Positions 41,801 to 49,784 of a stretch of 64,000 nt of DNA are shown here, in pieces. Under the pieces are notes generated by a model, which was not told where the DNA came from, searched no databases, and saw nothing but the letters and a program-made list of their open reading frames with translations. The first letter of the stretch is position 1. Each line of letters starts with the position of its first letter. This stretch comes from Acidobacteriota bacterium (GTDB taxonomy: Bacteria; Acidobacteriota; Blastocatellia; Pyrinomonadales; Pyrinomonadaceae). The position numbers and the translations under genes were made by a program. The DNA lies in contig JAIVJZ010000002.1 in assembly GCA_020199775.1 (NCBI GenBank), positions 62,001 through 126,000 of the forward strand, read 5' to 3'.

Positions 41801-42356
41801 GCGCCGTGGTCTGAAAGGTGTACGTGCCGTCGCCGTCCGCGTCTTGCAACCAAGAGCGGAGACAGGACGGCTCCCAGTCGCCCGAGCAGCCGAGTTCCGA
41901 CTGGAAACTGCCGGGCGCGACGGCGATGACGGAATTGCGGTTGCTGGTAATCCAGTGTGACTTATGGTTGTAATAAAATTTGACGCTCTGACTTGAGCCG
42001 AGCGAGAGCGGTATGTTGGCGCCGTTCTGCTGCGCGTTCAGCCCGTAGTTCTCGCCCCAGTTGTCGTTGAGCGGAGCTTTGTATTCCCAACTACCGGCGG
42101 GAACAAAGAACGTGCCCTGCCACACGTCGTCGTCCGCGTCGTAGCTCAAATGCGTCGCGCCACATTCGGGTTGCCAGTCGCCCGCGCAGCCGAGTTCGCT
42201 CTGGAGGCTTCCGGCGACGGTGACGCTCGTCGGGTTGGGCGTGTGCGACGCGCTAGCCGTGGGCACACCGGAGGGGAGCAGCAACAACAGGGAGCAGGCC
42301 GCGAGACCGAAAACCACGAGCGACGCACGCAGGCGCAGAGATTTGGGGAATGACAT
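38892..42356 (-). CDS. Secreted multidomain GH13 amylase/neopullulanase
   Basis: 1154 residues, one intact frame, AAGGAG 8 bp before the ATG. Order: signal peptide (to about residue 36, ending TASASH), then two ~95-residue starch-enzyme X modules (VTVAGSLQSELGCAGDWQPE and a second SFQSELGCSGDWEPSC copy). A beta-sandwich like the neopullulanase N domain (~255-375) precedes the GH13 barrel (~400-850): DGVFNHSSSD, nucleophile Asp in GWRFDVANE (~634), acid Glu in VGEIWPDA (~665), and LIDSHDTNR (~746). Then come a beta C-domain and two Ig-like domains with TDDGSGVKEL and VSDNFGLATC. It should hydrolyse alpha-1,4/1,6 glucans outside the cell. It may act with the GH16 enzyme in polymer use. Confidence 0.92.
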   Translation of the reverse strand: MSFPKSLRLRASLVVFGLAACSLLLLLPSGVPTASASHTPNPTSVTVAGSLQSELGCAGDWQPECGATHLSYDADDDVWQGTFFVPAGSWEYKAPLNDNWGENYGLNAQQNGANIPLSLGSSQSVKFYYNHKSHWITSNRNSVIAVAPGSFQSELGCSGDWEPSCLRSWLQDADGDGTYTFQTTALPAGNYESKVAINESWDENYGAGGAQNGANISFNVPSDNAQVTFSYNPTTHILTIETANTPPPSGNVEWDGLRHDTFDSYYRSPFGAAPAGTGVTLRFRTAHFDVDGVYVRVYTFDPATGATDGPVEYPMSFLENRTEGGAEYDIWTHTLSTPSSPSILYYKFRVTDRTDEDFYSDSYTDDHDNLNQGGAGAASDGEPFPAFQITAYDPNFQTPAWLHDANVYQIFPDRFRNGDPSNDYCRPGSTAGCPTFYGDQTPLLREPWNTAIGDPRQPGQFNGQYGTQFYGGDLKGIEQQLDYLQSVGVDTLYLNPIFKAVSNHRYDTDNFLEVDPALGGDAALASLKTEMERRGMRLILDGVFNHSSSDSVYFDLYQRYAQTDGGCENASSPYRGWFNFFNSNAPCVFGDYEAWFGFGSLPVFRDDSAAVRDFFYRAPGANVTEYWYERGASGWRFDVANEISHDWWNEYRPLAKGYKADGPLVGEIWPDASRWLAGDQLDSVMNYRFRKNVLGFARGQFNWSDNDNSGGNTIVALSPSQFDHALRSVREDYPAAATAAMLNLIDSHDTNRSLYVLTAAGDAGLAQAKERLKLSALFQFTYPGAPMVYYGDEAALNAPSLANGPNGPEDDPYNRAPYPWADEAGDHNVYGPADQNVVGYYTTLAHMRKQHAALRAGSFETLLTGDKTPSTTDDNTYAFARAGGGETAVVALNNGAGGNTASVPVAAYFADGTQLRDALSGATYAVTGGSLNLTLAARSGVVLFDASSAPVDTTAPVAAIAVNPPTDGWHNSTPVTVNLTATDDGSGVKELRYWINDGGVTVVEGGAAGVQINAEGVTTINVRAIDNAGNVSQVATRVVKLDLTPPTISGAAATPSVLSSPNHKMRDVIVGYSVSDNFGLATCTLGVTSNEPITGAGDGDTAPDWEVLDAHRVRLRAERSGEGAGRVYTVTVTCADDAGNTSNHALTVTVPRGR

Positions 42357-42636
42357 AGCGAGCTCCTTAGAGGTAGACCGGGGCCGCCCGTGAGGCGACC
42401 GAAGTCTCGGGCTAAGATACGTTCTTTAGTTTTTAAATGGCTTGGCGAGGCTGGGAAGAAGAAGATCACGGGCAAATGCAGACTTTATCAGCCAGCCTGA
42501 CTTTGTTCGACTCGGCAACGTACTTTAATCGCCACGGGAAATCAAGTTTCAAGGCAGGGATTTCTATGGGATGATAGCCGCGATATGATTTGGAGAGAGT
42601 TTCTCAAAAATTGAGTACAAGGAGAGTTCACCCAAT

Positions 42637-43407
42637 ATGGAATGGCTGGCAGACCCGCAACTTTGGATTGCGTTTTTAACGCTAACGGTTTTGGAACTCG
42701 TTCTCGGTATTGACAACATCGTTTTTATCTCGATTCTGGCGGGCAAATTGCCGCCCGAACAACAATCAAGAGCGCGTTACATCGGATTAGGGCTGGCGCT
42801 CATGATGCGCGTGATTTTGCTTTTTTCCTTGACGTGGGTGATCGGTTTGACCGCCCCTTTATTCGCCGTTTTCGGACAGGAAATATCTGGACGCGATCTG
42901 GTTTTGCTCATCGGCGGTCTATTTTTGCTGGCGAAAAGCACGCACGAAATTCACGGCTCGCTCGAAGGCGACGAAGGTCATAAATCCGCAAAAATTTATC
43001 CGTCGTTTGTCGGCGTACTGATCCAGATTGCCCTGCTCGACATCGTCTTTTCGCTCGATTCGGTGATCACGGCGGTCGGGATGGTGGATAATCTCTGGAT
43101 CATGATTGGGGCGGTGGTCGTGTCCATCGTTTTTATGATGGCTTTTGCGGGCAGCATCGGCGCGTTCGTCCAAAAACACCCGACCATCAAGATGCTCGCC
43201 TTGTCGTTTTTGATTTTGATCGGCGTCACGCTGATTGCCGAAGGTTTAGACCAGCACATCCCGAAAGGTTACATCTATTTTGCGATGGCGTTTTCCGTCC
43301 TCGTCGAAATTTTGAATCTGCGCCTTCGCAAAGCGAAAACCGCGCCGGTGCATCTGCATAACCCTTATGACGACAGAGATGAAGCCAAAGCATTGCAGAT
43401 GGAATGA
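42637..43407 (+). CDS. TerC-family integral membrane protein
   Basis: 256 residues, seven or so transmembrane helices. TerC signatures with conserved Asp in membrane helices: LELVLGIDNIVFISILAGKL and ALLDIVFSLDSVITAVGM. The family includes manganese exporters and proteins that metalate exoenzymes, so Mn2+ handling is the most likely role. AAGGAGA precedes the ATG. I looked for a yybP-ykoY manganese riboswitch in the 280 bp between this gene and the divergent amylase and did not see its conserved elements. Confidence 0.9.
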   Translation: MEWLADPQLWIAFLTLTVLELVLGIDNIVFISILAGKLPPEQQSRARYIGLGLALMMRVILLFSLTWVIGLTAPLFAVFGQEISGRDLVLLIGGLFLLAKSTHEIHGSLEGDEGHKSAKIYPSFVGVLIQIALLDIVFSLDSVITAVGMVDNLWIMIGAVVVSIVFMMAFAGSIGAFVQKHPTIKMLALSFLILIGVTLIAEGLDQHIPKGYIYFAMAFSVLVEILNLRLRKAKTAPVHLHNPYDDRDEAKALQME

Positions 43408-43494
43408 TTTGTTAACCAATAAATTTAAGCCGGAAAAGAATAAAGCGGGCTTTAGACGGCTTCGCCTGACGCGGCCATTGTCGCTTCGCAAATT

Positions 43495-43568
43495 GGTAAT
43501 GATGTTATGAAGCAGGCACCTCCAGCTCACACGTGAGCTGGAGGTGCCTGCTTCATAACATCACTACC
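43495..43568. repeat. 74-bp near-perfect palindrome
   Basis: Two 36-base arms (43495-43530 and 43533-43568) are complementary except at one position (43499/43564), with only two bases (AC) between them. It begins 88 bp after the TerC stop. Such a sequence would form a cruciform or an extremely stable RNA hairpin. No T-run follows directly, so it is not a normal intrinsic terminator. Confidence 0.85.
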
Positions 43569-43653
43569 TCTCAAAGTTCCTCACGGGCGTTTATATTTGT
43601 AGCCTTACTTTCCTACCCCTCGAAGCCGACAAGCCAATCGCCCACGTTCAGCC

Positions 43654-44275
43654 GTGGCACATGAATCGCTCTGCCTTCCGCCGCAACCAATTGGCCGACG
43701 GGAAATAGTACAAAAATTCCCCGCCGAGGTCGGTGCGACCATTATTGTTTTGTTTAGGGACAGTGACTACAGGATGTTTCCTCGCGAAAACTTTCAGGCG
43801 TCATATCGGAGGCTCTTCGCTCGGAGGGCTGGTAAGTCTGTATCTGGGACTGGGGCGACATGGCGACATCTTCGGGCGCGTTCTCGTCATGTCTCCTTCG
43901 CTGTGGTGGGACAAGTGCCGGTTGCTCCGTCACCCGGGCGAATTAACCGGAGGGCGCAAAGCTAAAGTCTGGATCGACGCCGGGACGGCGGAAGGGGCGA
44001 ACACGGAGTGCAACGCCGAGACGCTTGCAAACGCTTTGGCCGGGCGCGGATTCACCCGCGACGTGGAGGTAAAGTTCATGCGGGCCGAGGGCGCGCGTCA
44101 TTGCGAGCAAGACTGGGCTCATCGAGTACACCACGGGCTAAGATTCACCTTCGCCGCCGGCACGGAAGAGTGTGGAAATTTGCTGCTGAAGCCATCCCGT
44201 TCGCTTGGGTCGGCACAGGCTCATAATCAACTACGCCCGGCTAGCGGCCTACTGCCGCACCCCTCAACATCATGA
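43654..44275 (+). pseudogene. Esterase/alpha-beta hydrolase, truncated and frameshifted
   Basis: The C-terminal half in one frame has the nucleophile elbow GGSSLGGLVSLYLGLGRHG, FGRVLVMSPSLWWD and VWIDAGTAEG, typical of IroE/Fes-like putative esterases. The preceding segment DSDYRMFPREN lies in another frame, switching near 43790-43800. The N-terminal ~100 residues are absent. The end runs on in non-conserved sequence to the stop that overlaps the next ATG. Confidence 0.72.
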
Positions 44276-44715
44276 CTGACGCGATTATGACCAGCGCACC
44301 GCAGAGGGCAAAGAGTCAGCCCGAACGCAACATGAATTACCGCATTCTGGTGGTGGAAGACGCGCCGGACACCCGCGAACTCTTGCGCCTGTTGTTCGAG
44401 GCCGAGGGTTACGCTGTTCTGACGGCCGGCGACGGGTTGTCCGCAGTCGAGATGGCGCTCAGAGAACTGCCCGACGCGATTGTCATGGACATGAGCCTGC
44501 CCGGCCTGGACGGCTACAACGCCGCAAGATTAATACGCAGGGAGCCTGCCCTTGAGGGCGTGCCCCTCATCGCCTGCACGGCCTTCAACCGCTGGGAGTG
44601 GCGCGGCAAAGCTATCGCCGCCGGTTTCGACGCCTTCTTGACCAAGCCAATCGACGTCAGGCGTTTGGCGGCGACCCTCGCGGCGCTGCTGGCACGCAGG
44701 GCGGATCGCGGGTAA
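44272..44715 (+). CDS. CheY-like response regulator (receiver only)
   Basis: The 147-residue form begins at 44272. A second ATG at 44332 (MNYRILVVEDAPDT) would give the bare 127-residue receiver, and neither has a clear ribosome site. Phospho-acceptor Asp73 (long form) lies in AIVMDMSLPGLDG, Thr in IACTAFN and Lys in FLTKPIDVRRL. No output domain. It is intact but flanked by two dead genes; the hybrid kinase at 45412 is a possible partner. Confidence 0.88.
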   Translation: MTDAIMTSAPQRAKSQPERNMNYRILVVEDAPDTRELLRLLFEAEGYAVLTAGDGLSAVEMALRELPDAIVMDMSLPGLDGYNAARLIRREPALEGVPLIACTAFNRWEWRGKAIAAGFDAFLTKPIDVRRLAATLAALLARRADRG

Positions 44716-44716
44716 T

Positions 44717-45284
44717 AAAGTGCGCGTCATACTCGCGCTGTTGAAGGAGATGAAACTCGTCAGGGAACTGCGGGGCTGTCGTTTCCGCCTGCTCGACGGC
44801 GGCCTCGAACGCGTGGAACTTGAAGAACTAGCCCGCCTGTCCGAAGAGAAGGCCGCGAGGGAGCGTGAAAAGTTGGAGCGCATGATGCAGTACGGCCGGA
44901 GCGCGGCGTGCCGCCGGCGTCTGCTTCTTGACTACTTCGGCGGGGAGATGGAAGGCGAACGGCGCGGGACGTGCGACAACTGTCTGCAACCGCCGGACGA
45001 GCAATCGGTGGCGGCGGGCGTCAACCATCACGCCGGGTCGAGTCATTCGGGAAACGGCATCCCTGACCGCCTCTCGCCGTGCCTCCGGCCGTGTTGCCGC
45101 GCGCTCCGCAACTCGCGCCCGCGAAAATCTGGAAGCCTGCCTGTCATTCGGCGATACCGTCGAGCATCTGCAATATGGGACGGGTCGAGTGCAAGGCCTG
45201 GAAGGTGACAAAGTTCTGATCGAATTCGAGCGTGGAGAGGTGCGTAAATTCAAAGAGAATTTCATCAGCAATCACAAACAGTAA
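44717..45284 (+). pseudogene. C-terminal remnant of a RecQ-family helicase
   Basis: The frame opens right after the receiver gene with KVRVILALLKEMKLVRELRG. The RecQ zinc-binding region follows (MMQYGRSAACRRRLLLDYFG, RGTCDNCLQPP). After about 45010 the match is lost, and a second frame gives the terminal domain (SFGDTVEHLQYGTGRVQGLE, RGEVRKFKENF) ending at 45284. The helicase motor domains are gone. So this is a truncated and frameshifted gene tail. Confidence 0.7.
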
Positions 45285-45411
45285 TGCGCCTTCAACGGCG
45301 GGCGGGCGGGGACGGTTATAGGAATAAGCAGGTCGCTCGTATATAATCGCGGCAACATAAACTTTCCCCCGAAAGCGTCCGTCTTCAAGCTGATAGTGGA
45401 TTTGTCCGTCT

Positions 45412-47934
45412 ATGTCACAAGAAACGTCCGGAGTTTACCCTCCTCATGCCGACACCGTAGAGGTTGCCGACAGCAGGCTGCCGACCGGAGAGAACGCGTC
45501 CGCATGGCTGACTGCAATCATCGAATCCGCGGACGACGCGATCATCAGCAAGACCCTCAACGGCCGTATCACGAGCTGGAACCGGGGTGCCGAGCGCATC
45601 TTCGGCTACACGGCGGCGGAGGCGGTGGGCAAGCATGTGACCATGTTGATTCCGGCTGACCACCTCGACGAAGAGCCGGCCATCCTCGCGCGGCTCAGGG
45701 CTGGCGAGCGGATCGAACACTACGAGACGGTGCGCGTACGCAAGAACGGCTCGCTCGTCGACATCTCGCTGACCGTATCGCCCATCAGAGACGAAAGCGG
45801 CACGATCATCGGGGCCTCGAAGATCGCCCGCGACATAAGTGAGCGCAAGCTGGCCGAGAGCTTGATCGAGGGACAGCGGCAGGTGCTCGAACTCATCGTT
45901 CAGAGCGCGCCGCTCACCGAAGTGTTGGAGACGCTGGCCGGCGTGGTTGAAGGGCAATCCGGCGCGGGAGGGCTCGTCTCCATCCTTTTGCTCGATAGCG
46001 ACGGCCTACATTTACGACACGGGGCCGCCCCGAGTCTGCCGGAAGCCTACAACCGCGGGGTCGACGGAGCCCTGATAGCGCCGGAAGGCGGCTCCTGCGT
46101 CGCGGCGGCATTTCGTAAAGAGCGCGTGATCTCGGCCGACATCGCAACCGACCCCGTCTGGGCGCCCTACCGCGACTTAGCTCTGGGGCACGGACTCCGG
46201 GCTTGCTGGTCGACGCCAATCATCTCCTCCTCGGGTGATGCGATGGGCACCTTCGCGGTTTATTACCGGGAGCCGCGCGAGCCGAACCCGCAGGATTTGC
46301 GTCTCATTCAACTCATGACCCGCACGGCGGCAATAGCCATCGAGCGCGAGCGGCTGATCAACCAACTGGTGTGGGAACGCACCCGACTCGCTTACCTCTT
46401 CATCAAGGCGCCGGCCTTCATCGCCACCATGAAGGGCCCGGAGCATGTGTTCGAGTTAACGAACCCGGCTTACCTGAAGCTCATCGGCTACCGGGATGTG
46501 ATTGGTAAAAGCGTGCGGGAGGCCCTCCCCGAGGTCGCCGGCCAGGGCTTCTTCAAACTGCTCGATAATGTATTCAAAACCGGCGAACCATACGAAGGGC
46601 GTGAGATGCGCCTCATGGTACAACTCCAACCCGGCGAGGCTCTTGAGGAGAGATTCGTGGATTTCATCTACCAACCGATCACGGAAGCCGACGGAGCCAT
46701 CACCGGCATCTTCGCGCACGGGGTAGATATTACAGAACAGGTCAGCGCGCGCAAGCAGGCCGAGGAAGCCAACCGTTTGAAAGACGAGTTCCTCGCCACG
46801 CTCTCGCACGAACTGCGCACGCCGCTCACGGCCATCCTCGGTTGGGCACGAATGCTCGGCGACGGGCAACTCAAAGAGGCGGACAGGAAGCGGGCGCTCG
46901 ACACAATCCAACGCAACGCGCAACTGCAATCTCAACTCATCGAAGACATTCTGGACGTCTCGCGGATCGTCACCGGTAAGCTCCGGCTGGAAGTCCGACC
47001 CCTTGAACTGCCGTCGGTGATTGAGGCGGCGGTCGAGTCCGTGCTGCCCTCGGCCGACGCCAAGGAGATCAGAGTGCAGCGCGTGCTCGACTCGGCCACC
47101 AGCTTCGTCTCGGGCGACGCCAACCGTTTACAACAGATCATCTGGAACCTGTTGACCAACGCCATCAAGTTCACGCCCAAGGGCGGTCGCGTGCAGATCA
47201 GGCTTGAGCGCGTCAACTCACACGTGGAGATCATCGTCACGGACACGGGTCTCGGGATCAGGCCGGAGGTTCTGCCCTTCATCTTCGACCGCTTCCGACA
47301 GGCCGATTCGAGCACAACCAGACAGTACGGAGGGCTCGGGTTGGGTCTCGCCATCGTGCGGCACCTGGTGGAGATGCACGGGGGCACGGTCGAAGCGGAG
47401 AGCGAGGGCGAGGGTAAGGGCGCGACCTTCACGGTGTGCCTCCCGTTGATCGCGACCCGCTCCATCGAACTGCTCGGAGATAGAAGACAGGAGCGGGAAC
47501 ATCCGACGGCCAGCCGTGGAGTGTTATTCGAGCGCCCGCCCGAACTGGTAGGCTTACACGTGCTCGTCGTGGACGACGAGGAGGACGCACGTCTGCTCGT
47601 CCGCTCGGTCCTCGAACAGTGCGCGGCGCGGGTGACGACAGCGTCCTCCGCGGCGGAGGGTTTAGCCGCGCTCAGGACGTTGAGACCGGATGTGCTGCTC
47701 AGTGATTTAGGGATGCCTGAAAAGGATGGCTACTCTCTGATAGCACAGATACGGGCGCTACCGGCCGAGCAGGGCGGGCGAACGCCGGCGGCGGCATTAA
47801 CGGCATACGCCAGGGTGGAGGATCGCATGAGGGTGCTCCGGTCGGGATTTCAGCTTCACCTGCCTAAACCTATCGAGCCTGCCGAGTTGGTGACTGTCGT
47901 CGCGAGTCTGGCCGGGCGGGGAACTTCGGTCTGA
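45412..47934 (+). CDS. Hybrid histidine kinase PAS-GAF-PAS-HisKA-HATPase-REC
   Basis: 840 residues, cytoplasmic. PAS at ~30-150 (AIIESADDAIISKTLNGRIT, closing DISERKLAES), GAF at ~160-320, second PAS at ~325-445 (ITGIFAHGVDITEQVSAR). HisKA has the phospho-His in FLATLSHELRTPLTAILGW. HATPase_c has the boxes QIIWNLLTNAIKFTPKGG, DTGLGIRPE and GGLGLGLAIVRHLVEMHGG. The C-terminal receiver at ~720-835 has the acceptor Asp in VLLSDLGMPEKDG. A separate regulator would be needed for output; the receiver gene at 44272 is the nearest. Confidence 0.93.
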   Translation: MSQETSGVYPPHADTVEVADSRLPTGENASAWLTAIIESADDAIISKTLNGRITSWNRGAERIFGYTAAEAVGKHVTMLIPADHLDEEPAILARLRAGERIEHYETVRVRKNGSLVDISLTVSPIRDESGTIIGASKIARDISERKLAESLIEGQRQVLELIVQSAPLTEVLETLAGVVEGQSGAGGLVSILLLDSDGLHLRHGAAPSLPEAYNRGVDGALIAPEGGSCVAAAFRKERVISADIATDPVWAPYRDLALGHGLRACWSTPIISSSGDAMGTFAVYYREPREPNPQDLRLIQLMTRTAAIAIERERLINQLVWERTRLAYLFIKAPAFIATMKGPEHVFELTNPAYLKLIGYRDVIGKSVREALPEVAGQGFFKLLDNVFKTGEPYEGREMRLMVQLQPGEALEERFVDFIYQPITEADGAITGIFAHGVDITEQVSARKQAEEANRLKDEFLATLSHELRTPLTAILGWARMLGDGQLKEADRKRALDTIQRNAQLQSQLIEDILDVSRIVTGKLRLEVRPLELPSVIEAAVESVLPSADAKEIRVQRVLDSATSFVSGDANRLQQIIWNLLTNAIKFTPKGGRVQIRLERVNSHVEIIVTDTGLGIRPEVLPFIFDRFRQADSSTTRQYGGLGLGLAIVRHLVEMHGGTVEAESEGEGKGATFTVCLPLIATRSIELLGDRRQEREHPTASRGVLFERPPELVGLHVLVVDDEEDARLLVRSVLEQCAARVTTASSAAEGLAALRTLRPDVLLSDLGMPEKDGYSLIAQIRALPAEQGGRTPAAALTAYARVEDRMRVLRSGFQLHLPKPIEPAELVTVVASLAGRGTSV

Positions 47935-47968
47935 ACGGTTGCCTCCATGCGAGGAGAGAAATTTGCAC

Positions 47969-48451
47969 ATGACTGTCAAAGACAAATTTACGCCTGAGGA
48001 ATGGAAGAGCCTGCTTCGGGCGCCGATGCTGGCGGCCTACGCCGTCGCCGGGGCCGCGCCGAGCAAGCAGGATGACTTCGTGCGGGAGATGGGGGCGGTC
48101 GCCGAAGGGGTCATCGAGGGCGAAGGGCGGGCGGCGAAAGGCTCCATACTGGAGGCCGTCATCGCCGACATCTACGCCAACGCCGATGACGATCAGCGCG
48201 GCCCGACGGAGAAACTCGCACTCGACGAAGTTAAAGTGCGGGCGCTTACGACGTGCCGGGCTGCGGCCACCGCGCTGGAGACGAAGGCCGGCGCGGAAGA
48301 AGCGTATGAGTATAAGAGGTGGGTCTTAGTGGTGGCGGAAAAAGTCGCGGCGGCTGCCAAAGAAGGGGGCGTCTTCGGTTTCGGCGGCGAGCAGATCAGC
48401 GGGAGCGAGATCGCGACCATCAATGAAATCGGCGAAGCAATCGCCATCTAA
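47969..48451 (+). CDS. Conserved hypothetical soluble helical protein
   Basis: I chose the ATG at 47969 with GAGGAGAG upstream; an alternative at 47939 adds ten residues overlapping the end of the kinase region. 160 residues, almost all helical and Ala-rich (LLRAPMLAAYAVAGAAPS, AAKGSILEAVIADIYANAD, EYKRWVLVVAEKVAAAAKEG) with a terminal GGVFGFGGEQISGSE. I recognise no named family. It starts 34 bp after the hybrid kinase and is probably co-transcribed. Confidence 0.7.
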   Translation: MTVKDKFTPEEWKSLLRAPMLAAYAVAGAAPSKQDDFVREMGAVAEGVIEGEGRAAKGSILEAVIADIYANADDDQRGPTEKLALDEVKVRALTTCRAAATALETKAGAEEAYEYKRWVLVVAEKVAAAAKEGGVFGFGGEQISGSEIATINEIGEAIAI

Positions 48452-48787
48452 CCGTGCGCTCGGATAATCGTGATCGCCAAACGGCCGAGTTCGCGAAGAC
48501 TCCGCGATGGGGATAATGTGTTTTTGCGGAGAGATGCCATCAGTCTCATACCACGTTGCCGGAGAAAGCGTCCGTGTTAGGTGGCGACGGCTTGCTCGTT
48601 AACGTTTCCGGTCGCGGCCAGGCTGAGGCTCTGCCGCCGGCGCTATTAGTTCCCATCCTAAGAATAAAGCCCACCTTCAACTACTCGTTGAACGTTCAAA
48701 TGAGGTGACAACTTTTGTTTGGACGAGGCCGAAAGCTCGTTGCTCTAATCTTGACGACCCGGAAATGAAAATTTCAAGGACACACGC
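48452..48787. other. Non-coding gap
   Basis: 336 bp between the helical protein and the next exported protein. I see no gene, repeat or clear terminator. The last 60 bp probably hold the promoter and an AAGGA-type ribosome site for the gene at 48788. Confidence 0.4.
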
Positions 48788-49531
48788 ATGAAAAACTTGA
48801 TGGCGAAAGTGGCGCTCACGTTAATTTATATCTTTCCGGGCGCGGGTACGTCAGCCGGCGCGCAGGGCGTGTCGAAGTGTTTCCGCGCCGATTGGTTGCA
48901 GGGAGAACGCGTCGTCAATTTCAGGATTAACGGGAGTAAGGTGGCGGGGACATTTGTGGTCGGGAGCGGCGGCGACGACGACAGCCCACCCGATGCAACA
49001 TACGAATTTAACGGAACGCTCAAAGGCAACGCTTTGACCGTCGCGTTTGCCGCCGACAAACTGCCCGATGTCGCGCCGTCCGAGATGAAGAGTTTGATTT
49101 GGACGCTGGTGAAGTCCGGCAACAGAGAGTTGCTGCGAATCAAATTCTCCGGCAAAAACTATGACACGAATAAGTACGAAGTCAGTGCCGCTGATTTTGA
49201 GCCTTGCGATGAAGGTTACGCGGCCTTAGCGAAGAGGGCGGAAAGAGTTCGATTCGCGAAGGGCACTAATTCGGCAAGTTTTCCGGTGACGTTCAAAACA
49301 AAGAATGAAACAAAAACTTTCTTGCTGAATATGAAAGCGGGTCAGCAAATAGAAGTTGAAGCCGTCGGGTGCACAATCTCATTTTATTATCCGAACAAAA
49401 GGAAAGGCGAAGAACCGGCGATTGACGGTTTTAGCCCAGACCGTCTGACGCAAAGCGGAGATTACCTGTTTGTCATCAGCCCCGCCCCGTCTCCGGGCAA
49501 GTATTCAGTGAAATTCAAAGTTACAAATTAA
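48788..49531 (+). CDS. Exported protein of unknown function
   Basis: 247 residues with a signal peptide (MKNLMAKVALTLIYIFPGAG, cleaved near SAGAQ). The mature part has a beta-rich first half (FRADWLQGERVVNFRINGSK, TYEFNGTLKGNALTVAF) and a second half like a pre-peptidase or pilus-type sandwich (FLLNMKAGQQIEVEAVG, SGDYLFVISPAPSPGKYSV). Periplasmic or secreted. No catalytic motif. Not recognised as a named family. Confidence 0.7.
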   Translation: MKNLMAKVALTLIYIFPGAGTSAGAQGVSKCFRADWLQGERVVNFRINGSKVAGTFVVGSGGDDDSPPDATYEFNGTLKGNALTVAFAADKLPDVAPSEMKSLIWTLVKSGNRELLRIKFSGKNYDTNKYEVSAADFEPCDEGYAALAKRAERVRFAKGTNSASFPVTFKTKNETKTFLLNMKAGQQIEVEAVGCTISFYYPNKRKGEEPAIDGFSPDRLTQSGDYLFVISPAPSPGKYSVKFKVTN

Positions 49532-49784
49532 ACTTGGAGAGCCGGATGAAAATATCCCGGCCGGTGAGAGTAATTCTTTCAGGACTGTTGATGTGTGCTT
49601 ATCACACTCTGTTCTTGTGCCGGGGCATACGTTTGACAACATCCCCGCACGGGTCATAAGATTTTTTGCGCTTTGCCGATGCACTGAATGATGCCAGCGA
49701 CCACTGCTTTTGATCGCCTCCGCGAACGGGCTCTAAGTCAGGTCGTGATCCCTAAAAATTGATTCACCCCGAGGAGTTTTCGAA

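Noticed and set aside
40917..41960. Plus-strand open frame antisense to the amylase gene
   Set aside because: Shadow of a gene with complete GH13 motifs; no ribosome site, Val/Arg-rich product.
42357..42636. Possible yybP-ykoY manganese riboswitch before the TerC gene
   Set aside because: The conserved loop elements of that riboswitch are not present in the 280-bp region.
43408..43494. Intrinsic terminator directly after the TerC gene
   Set aside because: No stem with a T-run could be found before the 74-bp palindrome.
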